A stretch of DNA of 64,000 nucleotides from Athripsodes cinereus. Taxonomy: Eukaryota; Arthropoda; Insecta; Trichoptera; Leptoceridae. Shown here piece by piece: positions 11,218 to 22,530 of the stretch. The translations under genes and the position numbers were made by a program. The DNA is taken from NCBI GenBank assembly GCA_947579605.1, contig OX388309.1:32904237-32968236 (forward strand). Direction: 5' to 3'. Within the stretch, counting starts at the first letter, position 1. Each line of letters opens with the position of its first letter. The notes below the pieces were generated by a model. That model was not told where the DNA came from. It ran no database searches and worked only from the letters and a program-made list of their open reading frames with translations.

Positions 11218-11230
11218 CGGGTATAACCCA

Positions 11231-12955
11231 TAAGAAGAAGAAGATTTATTTAAGAAACTCCATATTAATAAGTTAATATGAAAAAAATAACACAAGTAAT
11301 TATCCAAATCATACTACTTTTTAATAGCTGACTGTCCAGGTTTCGACTTAGAAAGCCTATTGTAATTGAAGCAGTATAGATCTTTAAAAAACAGGAATTT
11401 ATTTGTGAAACGAGGAAAAAAAGATGAATTTGTTAAAAGTTTTAAATAAACCCTTATAAAAGACGAATTTCTTTATCTATGTGAATAAAATAAATAATTA
11501 GCATAAGTGCCTACAAATGTATAGGTTAATATAAAATATACAAGTTTACCCACTATTTACGGGTTTTGGATATCTTACATATAATGTAAGTAGATACTTA
11601 TAGAAAGTTGTACATAGTTCGAGTATTGAATGTTGAGTAGGACAGTAGGGAGCTTGCTGGATGCTGCTGGGGTATTTCAGTAATCGATTTCAAATTTGTT
11701 GTGTACGAATGGAATGTAGTTTATAAAGGAATTCCTTAGAAGCTCTTCCGTGAGATGATTTCTTATGTATTTTATTTTATTAATGGAATTTTCGTAAGGC
11801 TCTATCAAGGATATTTATAGATATACCTATACGTCTTACAAATATGTTCATAATTTTATGTGAAAATCGTGTTTTGGAAGTGAATGAGATGTGTAAGGAT
11901 AGATTAAATTGGGGTTCTGTTCCCTCTGCCTACTTAAAAAAGGATACGGTGTAAGGAAAAAGATAGAATAAAACAGAAAATGTTTATTGTTCATATAAAG
12001 AAAATATAAAACAATTGTAGTGTTGTGAAATGACAAAAGGCGTATTAAATATTGGATAAGATAAAAACTTGTCTATTCATTATACATACTTTTGTAATAT
12101 TCAGAACGGTTTTTCGGATTATCGGTTGTGTGTTTACAAAGTCAACTGCCAATATTTATAAAAATAAACCTGTTTCCTCTTTCATTAGTTGTTTGGTTAA
12201 TTTTAATGATTTTAAATTATCCAAATAACTCATGACAAACTATCGTCGTTTGCACAAAATTTATGATGACTTGAAAATATTAATTTATGTTTCCCCTCAA
12301 TTTATTATACCCGAAAACTGTTAATTTATTTTTCCCCATAATTTATGGCAACTTTAAATTAATAAAGATTAAATTTAAATATAATATTTAATATTTAAAA
12401 AAATAATTATTGAATATTTTAGTCAACATCTTTCTTGATACATCGATTCTCTCATATTCAATATTTGTAAAGAAAATGAAACCCTTAAGTTATGATATAT
12501 GATAAATTAACAAATACAAATGCCTCATTTTTTACCTATGTACAATACATTCATCAAACGCTTGGTAATTTCTCTTGCTATTAACGCTTGCGTTCTTCTT
12601 GAGAATCTGTCTAATATCTGTCAATATCTGTAGAAATATTATCATTCTACCAACATGTAAGTATCTACTTAACAACCTTCTCACAAATCATTTATCTTCG
12701 TCTACAACGCAAGATGATTTGCAAGTTTTCTTATTCAATTAACACTTCACAAAGTTTGTAGGAAGTGCCAAATATTTGACCTTTGAAACTTATATGTTTT
12801 AAACAAGATATTTATGTAGAAGTTATTGTAGACATAAACAAAAACAAGTAGATATTTTGGTTGTTATTTTATGTAAGTTGTAAGTTATGCTAGAAGAGAT
12901 TGCCTGCAAGCAATAAGCACGTATGCCTGTTTTGTTACAATAATACAGAGTATTA
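11231..12955. other. AT-rich sequence, mostly unassigned
   Basis: No coding region. The only repeat I recognise is a short LINE tail at about 11875-11965. The stretch 12300-12420 is extremely AT-rich. Confidence 0.5.
11875..11965 (+). repeat. LINE tail ('GHVERM' family), fragment
   Basis: gtgtaaggatagattaaatt, then gttccctctgcctac and ggatacggtgt match in order the tail seen at 14985-15150 and 32690-32770 (aaggatag..., ctctctgcctacccc, gggacacggcgtg). Only the last 90 bases are present. Confidence 0.55.
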
Positions 12956-13494
12956 AATTTGAAGTAGGTGCGTTAACGTTGTGAAAATTCATTTTAATAT
13001 GAGTTTAAAAAATGTTTAGCTAAACACTGTTTAATTTTCACGTATGATGTATATACGGCAAATTGCCTTTTACAAAAAATTATATTACTAAATAAAATAA
13101 AAATTCACATTTCACATAAAATTACAAATTATAAAAAGATACACATCTTACATTCAACATAATTCAGTGCATCATACATACGGGTATACATACAATAACA
13201 ACATTATGAATCTTTAGATATCATTGTTATTATATGAAATCCATTAAAATCGATAAAAAAAAAACGAATTCAACTAACTTGTGACAATAATATTACAAAA
13301 AAACATCAAAATATTATACTACAATCGATACATGCTGAACTTGTATTCACTAAGCACTAGTGCGCTAAGCATTAGCGATGAACAACATTCAAAATAATTG
13401 TCATTTAATAATACAGGTATGCAGTACAGATACCCTATAATCTAGATGAAAATTTAAAATTTAAAATATTTAGTCAATTTATAATGACTTAATG

Positions 13495-13535
13495 CTAATT
13501 TCTGAGCGCTTTCGCCTCGCGGCATCTTTAGGGCA
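13495..13535 (-). ncRNA. Degenerate hammerhead-like motif (left arm)
   Basis: On the minus strand: CTAAAGA in place of CTGAAGA, then T, GCC...GGC stem II, GAA, palindrome AGCGCT, C. The G5 equivalent is mutated to A, which should abolish cleavage. Confidence 0.5.
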
Positions 13536-13696
13536 AGAGTTACTTAAAACTAAAGAATAGAACAAACTAACCTACATACATTATAATATAGTCTAAGGGT
13601 TGGATTCTTCTCAAAATTCCTTTTGTTCCATCCAACCCTTAGACTATAATAATATAATGTAGGTAAATTTGTTCTATTCTTTAGTTTAAAGTTACT

Positions 13697-13735
13697 CTTA
13701 CCCAGAAGATACCACAAGGCGAAAGCGCTCGGCAA
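13697..13735 (+). ncRNA. Degenerate hammerhead-like motif (right arm)
   Basis: CAGAAGA at 13703-13709 in place of CTGAAGA, then ACC...GGC, GAA and palindrome AGCGCT, C (to 13730). The U4 equivalent is mutated and stem II is weakened. Confidence 0.5.
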
Positions 13736-13830
13736 TTAGCATTTAGATATTATTAATTGACCAAATAATCGTACGTGAAAATTAAACAGTGTTTAGTGTA
13801 ACATTTTTTAAACTCATTATTATAAATGTA

Positions 13831-14984
13831 AATAAAATTAGAATCAATAGTTTCACAAGTACTTAATTAATATGAAGTTTAACATAATAAATATCAATAA
13901 AGTGCAATGATTATTTCATTTCAATAAAAATCTACTTATTTTATATAACTTGTTTGTATTTTTGGGTATAGCTGGAAGAGATCACGCTATTACAATAAAC
14001 TCGCCCCCTGTTTATTGATTGTTCTTAATTTGAATGCATATCTCAAAGAGATTATTATTTGTAATAAATTAACATGAACAAAACACTTTTTCTAATCCTT
14101 CTTAATTTTTTATTGGGTAGGTAATTAAAGAGAACTTGATGTCACAATAATTGTTTTTATGTTTAACACTTTTTTTGTATTTCAACACATACATTTTTCT
14201 TCTTTTTCAATCACCATGAATCTATCTTTGGACTTAGACCCTTCCTATGATTTTCCACTCTTTTTTGTCAAAGGTTTGTAGTGCATTAATATATTTCCTG
14301 CGATTTTCATTACTTCATTGGACCATCTATAAAAAAGAGAAGTTTTGGAAGGTAACACAGAATAAAATAAAATAAAATTTTGAAATAAAAACAATCCCAT
14401 ATCCATAAATCATCATTAGTGTATCTTTTGTGAAACCGACCACTTTTTTCATCCCATAGTCTCGGTTTTCTGACTTTATTAAATTTTATTAAGGATCAAA
14501 ATGATTATATAAAAAGTCATGCGGGCCAAGAGATAATCAGTATGCCTTGAACGTTCACAATTCTTCATATAAATTACTAATATAAACACTAAAATACTAT
14601 TATTTTGCAATTTGTAAAGATTTATCTTCATAATATTAATCACGTGATGACAAGAAAAGTTTCTACAATGCTGTGAAAATGTCCCATTTTCTCAGTTCTC
14701 TGAAACATAAATTATTTAAGCCATTCAGCTGATTGGTCATGATAATAAAAGTTACCATTTGTGAAAATAATAAATGCGATGTAATGGCAATTAAATAAAA
14801 TAAAACCTCTAGAACCTTATGCGCTACAAAAAATAAACCGTAAATACATATACAAACTAACGTCACAAAATACACACCTTAACCGTCACAGATATGCTCT
14901 ATTAAATAATTGCTTAATTATATTTGGAACTATGTATTTTTGTATTATCTATTGAGGTATGTGGAAGCGTACACGTTCGAGAAT
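13831..14984. other. AT-rich, mostly unassigned; possible LINE remnant at 14205-14330
   Basis: Around 14205-14280 the minus strand resembles the C-terminal end of a LINE protein (residues like KKEWKIIG), but it is too degraded to assign. The rest shows no gene or repeat that I recognise. Confidence 0.3.
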
Positions 14985-15150
14985 AGCGTGGTTTGACCAC
15001 GTGGATCAAATTCTTAAAGAGGGCAGCATTTTGAGTAGATTAATTCTTTGAATGTATACGAAACGAAAGAAGAATGCAGGGATACGTCTTTATGTCGTTC
15101 TTTTCTCTCTGCCTACCCCACATGGGACACGGCGTGATGGTATAGACAGA
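14985..15150 (+). repeat. LINE 3' tail ('GHVERM' family)
   Basis: tggtttgaccacgtggatca at 14990-15009, then gagtagatt, ctctctgcctaccccacatg and gggacacggcgtgatggtat in the same order as the tail at 32600-32770. The element at 15151-16452 inserted at its extreme 3' end. Confidence 0.75.
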
Positions 15151-16463
15151 TATAGTCTTATTAATAAACGTAGATTAAATTTCTAGAAGGAGATGAACCA
15201 CCGATCAGACAAAAAACGTATTGATAAACGTTGATCAGCTTGAACCTAGTTTAAAAGTGGTTGATCCGCCTCTCGAGGTGGTTTAAGTAAGGTGATTTAA
15301 GTAAGGTGGTTCAAATCGGCGTCATCTGCCCGCCATGTTGGATTTTACGTCAGATGTTTGCTATGCGGGTTTACATGTACGTTTTGCAGTTATTTTACAA
15401 TTTATCGGAGTTGGTTTGGGTTAAAAATACGCTTAAGTAGTATCCGAATGTGAATTTAATTCAATCAGTTGTTTTTCTTATGATAATAGACACTTTTTTC
15501 GTGTGACAGAACACCAGTTTCTTAATTTGTTTTTTGATAGACGCATTTAATTGTTTCGTGACAGAGATACTTTTTTCCATGTTGTATGAAAGTTATATTG
15601 ATTGATTCTGATGAGAATTATTCCTGTACATCATTTGAATGTAAAAGGGAAAGCAGAAAATAAAATTTTACTGATGGTTAGTAATGCATATTGTGCGCAG
15701 TGTTATGTTATACCCATATCACTGATTGTGTGTCAGATTATGATTTATTTGATAAATAAATAAAATGTCATTCCATTATTACATTTGCTTTTCAATTATA
15801 CAAACCTTCCTCATCATATTTTATATTTCTGTGTATTTGGGTACAAAATGTCAGATGAAAAAACCAATACAGTGGAACCTCTCATAACGAGTATTCGCAA
15901 AACGAGCAAAAGAAAAAGTGAAAAAGTTGCTCCCATAAAAATGGATAATTATTTGTCATAAATTCATATTTTTATTTAGGTACGTTTTTTTTCCTAATAT
16001 AAATTGTATTTTAAGTTGTAACACTCTTTTATAAGTAATTTTATTTGAATAAACTTTAATAAAAAAGTTCTCCAAGAATACTTATTCTTTCGGCATGGAA
16101 CGCATTATTGTATTTTACATTGATTTCTATAGAAAAAAATGTTTCGCATAACGAGTAAGAGTGGAACGAATTAAACTCGTTATGAGAGGTTCCACTGTAA
16201 GATAATTTTAACAGCCGCTTGTTTGTTTTGAATTTGTCTGTTTACCAGCGTCGTGTACCATGGCAACCAACATAATAGAGCGAATTTTCGAGTTGCCATA
16301 TGAAATATTTTATATAAAGTACAGATGTCTATGGTACGGATTAAATATTTTTATTAATAAAGAAAATTTGATCGGTGGTTCAAACGCTAATAGGCGGATC
16401 ACGAAATCAGTGGTTCAACCATGGTTTGGCGGATTTTTATTAATAAGACTGATATAGACAGAT
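15141..16463. mobile_element. TIR transposon, non-autonomous, with matching target duplications
   Basis: tatagacagat occurs at 15141-15151 and 16453-16463, directly outside inverted ends agtcttattaataaa (15154-15168) and tttattaataagact (16436-16450). This gives an element of about 1.3 kb with 9-11-bp target duplications. Both subterminal regions repeat gaaccac...gatca words. A 14-bp unit (aggtggtttaagta) is tandemly repeated near 15277-15315. No transposase frame is visible. The duplication length does not match Tc1/mariner (TA) or piggyBac (TTAA), so the superfamily is open. A pogo-type MITE is nested inside. Confidence 0.6.
15870..16197. mobile_element. pogo/Tigger-type MITE, 328 bp
   Basis: The ends are perfect 23-bp inverted repeats starting CAGTGGAACCTCTC (15870-15892 and 16175-16197), flanked by TA on both sides (15868-15869, 16198-16199). 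CAGTGGAACCTC ends and a TA target are typical of the pogo/Tigger group of Tc1/mariner. A second imperfect inverted pair (cgcaaaacgag and tcgcataacgag) lies inside. It is too short for a transposase. Confidence 0.85.
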
Positions 16464-17641
16464 GTAATGATCAATATTTACGACTTGCTAACCTTCTATA
16501 TTTCTCTATACTGCGGGATATAGGCCTCAAACAACACAAATGTACTTCTTTTCATCTTCTGGATAATGAAATCCGTCTTTTAGGGTGTTCTTTTATTTCT
16601 CTTATTCTTCGACGGTCTTCATTCTAGGATTCTAAGCGTCCATCTACCATCCTATCTCCTAACCATATGGTTAACGCACTGGAAATATGTCCAGTACGTT
16701 GAAATTTTAACTTGAGATAAAATTATCAAAAGTGTAACCAATGCGCAATGAAGAATGAACTAAATATTCCTTAATGGTATCCAATGTTTGATAATTATTG
16801 AAAACACGTGATTTACAAGTTTAGTGTTATCAATGATTTCAAAATCAGTGCAAACCAATTATTAGCACTGTTCATATAATTATTTCTTATTACTATTTAA
16901 TGTTTTATAACAATTGTAACCAATGTACAGTAAAGATACAATCAAAAATCAATAGAATGATAGTTTTAAACCAATACCTACATTCATTAAATAAAATTAT
17001 TTTATTCTCTTGTGATTGTTAATATGTAAGGAGCTTAATTAAGTACTAAAGTTATTCTATTTACTTTGGGAGGAATATTTTATCAGTTATATTCCAAGTG
17101 ATTTCTTTTGTCGTTAGAATAAACAAAATTATTCCAAGCTTCTGTGATTTTGAATCACTTTGTATAAGTAGTTGTAGATAATTCTAGATTTTTTATTTAC
17201 TTTTTTTATTTTATACAGTAGACGGCCTTTTATAAAAAAATATACTAAAACAAAATAGAAATATAAAAGGTAAGATAACATACAACTAAGAAACCTTAAA
17301 CATAACCTATGCAGAATAACAAAAATGTAAGTACTTAAATAAAACCTACGTAACATTGAGGTTAACTATATAACTTTTTGTACAAATTTATTTTGACTAT
17401 AAAGTGTTTATTATTATTGAGTAGGCCAAAGCATAATGAAAAAGTAAAATTTGATGAACAGTCTTCGCTGTTTTAAAAATGAGTTGTGATATCGCAACTT
17501 ATAATTCTTCAAAAGAAGTTGTAAAGTCACATTTTCGATACGACCAAATTACATAAGATAAAATCGCGATTGGGCTATACGGTTCCCTGAAATATAAAAC
17601 ACAATCGCAACGAAGTTAATACAATATTAGAGAGATTTTAT
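16464..17641. other. AT-rich, with a possible LINE fragment at 16500-16740
   Basis: ctgcgggatataggcctc at 16512 resembles a recurring insect LINE word (ctggacataggcctc). This is weak. 16750-17641 shows no feature I can support. Confidence 0.3.
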
Positions 17642-17845
17642 TACTACTACTACTACTATACCATCACGGCATATCCCACAAGTGGGGTAGCCAGCAGATC
17701 AGCTGTATGTAAGAAACATGAAGAATATGTAAGAAAGATGTAAAATGTCTTATTTTTTTCGAACACCTGCCTTTTACAGGACACTCGAAAACTTACGCAG
17801 AAGAGTGGGAGACCAATTCTTTACCGGGTGCTCCACGGGATAAGA
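17642..17845 (-). repeat. (TAG)n-family short retroposon, copy 2 (best 5' extent)
   Basis: On the minus strand it ends ...gggatatgccgtgatggtat followed by (AGT)n (plus strand 17642-17660). It contains aagttttcgagtgtcctgta, ggcaggtgttcg, aataagacattt and, at its head, ggagcacccggtaaagaatt and ggtctcccactcttc. This copy defines a unit of roughly 200 bp. I see no clear tRNA-type promoter boxes. Confidence 0.7.
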
Positions 17846-18144
17846 TTTTATTAAACTATGTAAATTGAATAAGAATGGAATGAATAATAAGTAACTCTGG
17901 TTTTCTTTCTGAGTTTTCTAGTCTCGATATAGAGGGCGGTTTATAGCCCGGAATATTTTCTCAATAATAAATGAATCTTTGTTAACACAGAATATGAAGA
18001 AAAAAAACAATATTCTGTTTTTAACGAAAGAAATATCGCCAATAACAAACAACATACAGGTTTAAAATATGTTTTGTATTATTTGCGTTTTTGAACGTAA
18101 AATGCTGACTTAGATAATTCATTACTAGTTGGTACATTGTAGGT

Positions 18145-18600
18145 GTTCATCTTGTATGACTGAATTTCTACGCTACACTTCGATCCATTGTCGTGAAAAG
18201 CAATTTGATTTACACGGCAAAAATGCTGGTGTACGATTCTATTCTGTTACCGATACTTATGTATGCAAGCAAAACATGGATGTGGTTGGAAAAGGACGAG
18301 AGTATAATCAATGCTGTGGAGATGCAATCGTTGAGAAGAATGATTGGAAAAACGTTGCATGGAAGAGCAAAGAATGAGCAGATACAAAAGAGTGCTGTGG
18401 GTAGAATGCGTGTAAATAAATTGCGATGATTTGGACATGTGGAGCAAAAGAATGACGAAGAGGGTATATTTATCTGAAATAGGGGGTGTGAAAAAACGCA
18501 GACGTTTAAGACCTACATCGTTTGATCACGAGGATCAAATTTTCAGGGATGTCCGCGTGTTTAATAGTAAGAAATCAGAAAAACCAAAATAACCGTGAAG
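18145..18600 (+). pseudogene. LINE reverse-transcriptase C-terminal fragment ('GHVERM' family)
   Basis: One frame reads YDSILLPILMYASKTWMWLE and then INAVEMQSLRRMIGKTLHGR, the conserved C-terminal region of a LINE reverse transcriptase. It is followed by an out-of-frame equivalent of the LRWFGHVER block (ttgcgatgatttggacatgt, 18421) and the nucleic-acid tail gtttgatcacgaggatcaaa (18520). Several frameshifts and a stop make it inactive. Bases 17846-18144 before it hold nothing recognisable. Confidence 0.75.
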
Positions 18601-18822
18601 CTTAAAAATAACATACAATAAAAGTCTCTGTATTGGTGAATCCTGAGTTGCTGGAAGTGTTAAGGCACCTTAAGACAAGATAGTATTATTCTTATAGAGT
18701 TTTGTCAGAACGAACCCAGTTTGTGTCACTGCGGCATTAAGCTAGAATGTCTTCAGGGTCCAGGTATAATATTATCTACAATCGAAATAAATAAAATTAG
18801 ATTTCATAATAATGATAATCGA

Positions 18823-18872
18823 AGAAACTTGTGGGATATGCCGTGATGGTATAGTAGTAGTAGTAGTAGAAG
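18823..18872 (+). repeat. (TAG)n-family tail, copy 3
   Basis: gtgggatatgccgtgatggt (18833-18850) followed by atagtagtagtagtagtag. Only the 3' end is present. Confidence 0.65.
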
Positions 18873-19549
18873 AAAATTTTATTACTTTTTATATCAAACA
18901 TGACATCAAAGATAACTTGTATGGAAATGCTTTGATTTTACAAGTACATTACAAAATTTAGAGAACGACGAATCCAACGATTTTCGACTATTACATTGAA
19001 TCAAAAGGGTTTAGTACAATAGGAGAGGAAGGAAATGGTTTAAAAGGGATCTAAAAGCCATAGTAACTAGCCAACCATATTAATGCGACATTAGAGACAC
19101 TTTCAAAGGGTAGATACCAGATCAAATGATTCTGATAAGAAATCTCAAACAATATCGGCATGTAGAAAGAATTGTAAAATCTTATACACTATCCAATATA
19201 TTGATAATAAAAAATGGAACGTAGTCGTTTACTTCCGAAAAAAATAAAAAAAGATAAGGAAATTCTTTAAATGTGATCTTATATAAAGACTTTGTTATGT
19301 ATCTAATGAAATCATTACAGTTATTTTTGAGATATATTTTACATTTTCCGAAGATATTGCATTTTTTTATTTAAGAAATTATTGTCACTTAATTTTATAA
19401 AATACGCCATCCTGATTTTAGTGCGCTATTTAACCAAACTCATGTTCACAGTATAAAAAAATATCATCTTCCACGATTATTGTATGTTCATAATTTGTAT
19501 TTTCTACGTTGAAAATAGTTACATATATAACTTTACATATATAACTTTG
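18873..19549. other. AT-rich, unassigned
   Basis: No coding region and no repeat that I can match elsewhere in the window. Confidence 0.4.
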
Positions 19550-19768
19550 TGTCACGAGGTTCCGGGATCGATTCCCAGCCAGGGCAAAATGAAGATTGAC
19601 CTTTTTCAAATTTTCCTGGATCTGGATGTTGCATGTATAATTATGTATTAAGTGCATTTTATATGTGTTTCGTCGTGTTGGTACCCATGATAGATACAAG
19701 ATTCATATCTTAGTTTGGGACTAACTGGATCTGTGTGAATTGTCTATGAATATTATTATTTAAAAAAA
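19550..19768 (+). mobile_element. Lepidopteran tRNA-derived SINE (HaSE-like), 5' truncated
   Basis: Contains a B-box-like gggatcgattccc (19562-19574), a gggcaaaatg block, then ttttcctggat, gtgtttcgtcg, ttggtacccat, and tagtttgggactaact followed by gatctgtgtgaa and an A-rich tail. This order is characteristic of a widespread lepidopteran SINE. The A box is missing. It is the strongest taxonomic clue in the window. Confidence 0.8.
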
Positions 19769-19935
19769 AAAGATATATCTGGGTTTGTTATAAACCCAAA
19801 TACAACCTTATACACCTTTCACACTAAGCTAAAAGCTTGTGCCGTGAAAGGGGAGTTTGCTGGCACCTGGGATCGAACCACGTACCCCTTGTTCTGAAGG
19901 CCGAGACTTTACCTCCAGGCTACCGACGAACTCAA
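19769..19935 (-). mobile_element. tRNA-derived SINE (family S1), near full length
   Basis: Reading the minus strand: tcgtcggtagcctggaggta, ggttcgatcccaggtg (B-box-like), then the cacggcacaagcttttagct block, gtgtataaggttgtatttgg and an A-rich end. It matches 54651-54812. It sits tail-to-tail with the HaSE-like SINE at 19550-19768, sharing the A/T-rich junction. Confidence 0.75.
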
Positions 19936-20785
19936 ATTATGTTATGTTATGTTAGATATTTAAGTTAAGTTAATAATCTGAAACCTTCGGAAAGAAATAT
20001 TAATTACCTTATAAACTATCTTCTTTTATTTACAGAACATGTACCTACCTATACATTATGGATCATTTCATTCACATTGACTTTATCATCCTGACACAAG
20101 TTTTTTTCACTAAAACCTGAATAAAGCTGAGTTAGTTGTAGATACATACTGTTAATGTCTGTAGATTCTTTTATAATTCATGAACAGCTGAGATTTCAAT
20201 TTTCAACAGTGAAAAGATCATTTAAATATCTTAGTATTTTTTTTTGTCTTTATACACCAAGAATATGTACCTGCACCGTTTTCATTGTTCTTAGGTTAGA
20301 ATACTTTTTCTGCTATTTCCCTTTCTCTCTGTCTTATTTTTACCAGGGAAGTCAATAAATTAATTAAATTTTAAATATACGAGTCGTCTTCTCCGACCAT
20401 GAAAAAAAATCTCAGGAGCAATTAAAGCAATTCAGCTTTTAGGTAGATATATAAATTATTTAAAATAAAATCACCAGGAGATAGTAGAGTGTCCGACTTT
20501 TAATCAGTAGATTTCGAATTCGAATCTATCTACTCTACCTTAACGATACTAGCATATTGTTTACAGAGAACGTTTTTTTTTTATTTAAAACTCAGATTTA
20601 TTTTTGAAAAATGGTAACTTAATATTATTTTGTTATTAGATTTGATTACTTACGAGAAGTATCCAGTCAAAACTTTTGTATTAATTTTCCTAGATATTAT
20701 TTAGGTACGCAATTTAAAAAAAAACTTTTAATTAATAATTATCACTCTTTGAAGATTCTAAAGTGATATAAAATGTAACATCTAT
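19936..20785. other. AT-rich; holds a tRNA-Lys-like fragment
   Basis: Apart from 20475-20540 nothing is recognisable. Confidence 0.4.
20475..20540 (+). repeat. Degenerate tRNA-Lys(UUU)-like sequence, tRNA pseudogene or SINE head
   Basis: gtagagtgtccgacttttaa reads like a D-stem to anticodon-loop region with a TTT anticodon (acTTTTAAtc), and attcgaatct is a good B box. The acceptor stems do not pair, so it is not a working tRNA gene. Confidence 0.45.
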
Positions 20786-20850
20786 CCATCCCATTATGGT
20801 ATCTCCCACAATTGGGGTAGTCAGAGAACAACTATCATGTATGTCGTGCT
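20786..20850 (-). repeat. (TAG)n-family fragment, copy 4
   Basis: cccattatggtatctcccac then aattggggtagtca is a diverged inverted copy of the ctaccccac...gccgtgatgg end. Confidence 0.55.
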
Positions 20851-20904
20851 CTCAATGTTAATAAAAGATAGGAGTTTGGAATTTTTACTATTAATTTTTT
20901 TTGT

Positions 20905-21025
20905 TAAACTATTGATTTGGGCACAACGTGCAGATGACAAAACCAATCAGATACATCGATCGGAGAATTCAATTGGAGAACCATGTTTACATAATATTGT
21001 AATATTGTGCAAAATCTAATAGGAA
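20905..21025 (+). repeat. Unnamed repeat R1, copy 1
   Basis: gatttgggcacaacgtgcag, ccaatcaga, ttggagaaccatgtttacat and ttgtgcaaaatc align in order with 54297-54410. No coding potential. Family unknown. Confidence 0.55.
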
Positions 21026-22429
21026 CAAGTAAGAGGGGCGTCCCAATGCTTACGAATTGGCTCTACTTACTTCTTCTAATTAGGTTTTACCCAACATAAC
21101 ATACATTGTGTATACATTGTTATTGTTCTACTTATCGAGATATCCGATGAATGTTGTTAGTAAGTAATGCATATGTTATTTAAAAGCAAGATATATCTTA
21201 ACTTTACCCTCACGCCGTATCCCAAATGGAGAAGGCAGAGAGAACGGAACGCCAAATATATCTATTCTTCCATATTTATGTCGCTTCTTCTAAATTCAAT
21301 GTTTTTGTTGAATTTAAAAGAGCATGTTATGGGTGGGTGTCTGATCTGCCAATGGAGAGATTGCAAGAAATCTTAGGATTTGTTTTGTGTTTTATGTGGG
21401 GTGATATACGTGTGTTAGTATGTGGTGTGGGATTTGTGATGTGTGTGGTTCAGGGATATGTTGTTTTTTTTTCTGGTTTAATATGGAGAAATGGTTTGTT
21501 TGTGTGTTGTTTCATGTATGGAGGGTTTACAGCAGTGTTTTTCTTGTTATGAATGTGATTGTGTAAATATAGGAGATGAATGCTTTTTGTGATTGTGTAT
21601 ATGTTTCTATATGATTGATATGTTTGTGAGATGTTTGCCCTAGTACAGGTTATACCTAGTTGGGCAGCATCAATGAAAATACATATGTATAAGATTTGTA
21701 ATTTATTAGTGTAATAAAATAAATTAAAAAAAATACATTTTCTCATACATGCACGCTGATTTCTCTTACTAAACATACGGCCTTTTTTGAGAATGTCTTA
21801 TTCAGGTGGTTCTCAGATGCCAGAGCTTCCTCGCTTATATATGTATCTTGTGAGTTACGTACAAAACTGCATTAGTTCAGGGGTTAATGGAATAATTAAT
21901 ATTGCGGGTCAATGTGAATATTATAATGTATCAAACTTAATTAAAGTTATCTAGCTGCTTAACTAACTTGTACATACTTAAATTAATTTTCATATTTCGT
22001 AGACCTTTACTGTACCCTTGCCCCTATCCTATAGTTAGATGTGGAACTAATTGTAATTATCATTAAACCACGTTATCTCTAAATATTACAGTCATGTAAG
22101 CTCATCTTCATAGGACATTGCTTTACTATCTAAAAACGAGATAACACTGAGTCCCTTAGTAATCATATTATACCTACATAAAACTAGCTTTTACATCAGT
22201 GAATTAATTTGCAAGTTCCTACGAATATAAAATAAAATATAATATTATTAGGGCTGTTCCGTCAAGCTCCCCGGAAATGATAAGGTTTTCACCTTTTTTC
22301 AGAAAACATTCAAGTTTCCGGTAAAAAACAGGTGTTTGTAAAACTTCACAATAAAGCATTTGGCGTCTTTGGTACGTTCACATAATCCGATCATTAGTCG
22401 TGAATAGGGATATTTCTCTCTCAGCAAAA
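21026..22429. other. Mostly unassigned, with a LINE tail at 21195-21260 and a GT-rich stretch
   Basis: ccctcacgccgtatcccaaa (about 21206) plus aaggcagagagaac is an inverted LINE tail of the 'GHVERM' family. 21300-21560 is unusually T/G-rich on the plus strand; its open frame of about 108 codons reflects composition and has no domain. 21560-22429 shows nothing. Confidence 0.45.
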
Positions 22430-22530
22430 AGACGGTGCACTTAGCAATCTTAGTGCCGACACTTATGTATGCAAGCGAAACTTGGAAAAGGATGAAGAAG
22501 TATGAAAGCGATATAATTGTAGTTGATCGA
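22430..22530 (+). pseudogene. LINE fragment ('GHVERM' family), short
   Basis: One frame reads AILVPTLMYASETWKR (about 22450-22495), the same block as ILVPTLMYASETW at 37375-37635 on the other strand. It is flanked by degraded sequence. Confidence 0.6.

Larger units (their letters stand above)
9066..11230 (+). mobile_element. 5'-truncated non-LTR retrotransposon (LINE)
   Basis: The element begins inside the region between endonuclease and reverse transcriptase, with a stop at 9066-9068 just upstream, and ends about 13 bases after the stop codon with an (AAG)n tract (gaagaagaagatt). It lacks the endonuclease. The reverse transcriptase is complete and followed by a C-terminal cysteine/histidine motif. 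One frameshift near 9265-9285 breaks it. The clade is uncertain; the C-terminal C-x-C-x7-H-x4-C suggests the I/R1/Vingi side of the LINE tree. Confidence 0.85.
12960..13830. mobile_element. Inverted pair of Penelope-type terminal sequences, interrupted
   Basis: A long palindrome: arms about 13490-13604 and 13630-13745 around a 25-bp spacer (13605-13629). The outer arms continue as 12985-13050 on the left and about 13771-13825 on the right (ttaattttcacgta versus tacgtgaaaattaa). The left outer arm is separated from the inner arm by about 400 bp (13052-13450), which looks like an insertion. Each inner arm carries a damaged hammerhead-like motif. The same terminal sequence occurs singly at 33790-33965. 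There is no coding sequence. Confidence 0.65.

Noticed and set aside
20475..20540. A functional tRNA-Lys gene
   Set aside because: Acceptor and D stems do not pair, and no terminator-like context is seen. Best read as a pseudogene or SINE head.
21226..21552. A 108-codon open frame as a membrane protein gene
   Set aside because: Hydrophobicity follows from the T/G-rich composition, and its start overlaps a LINE tail in antisense.
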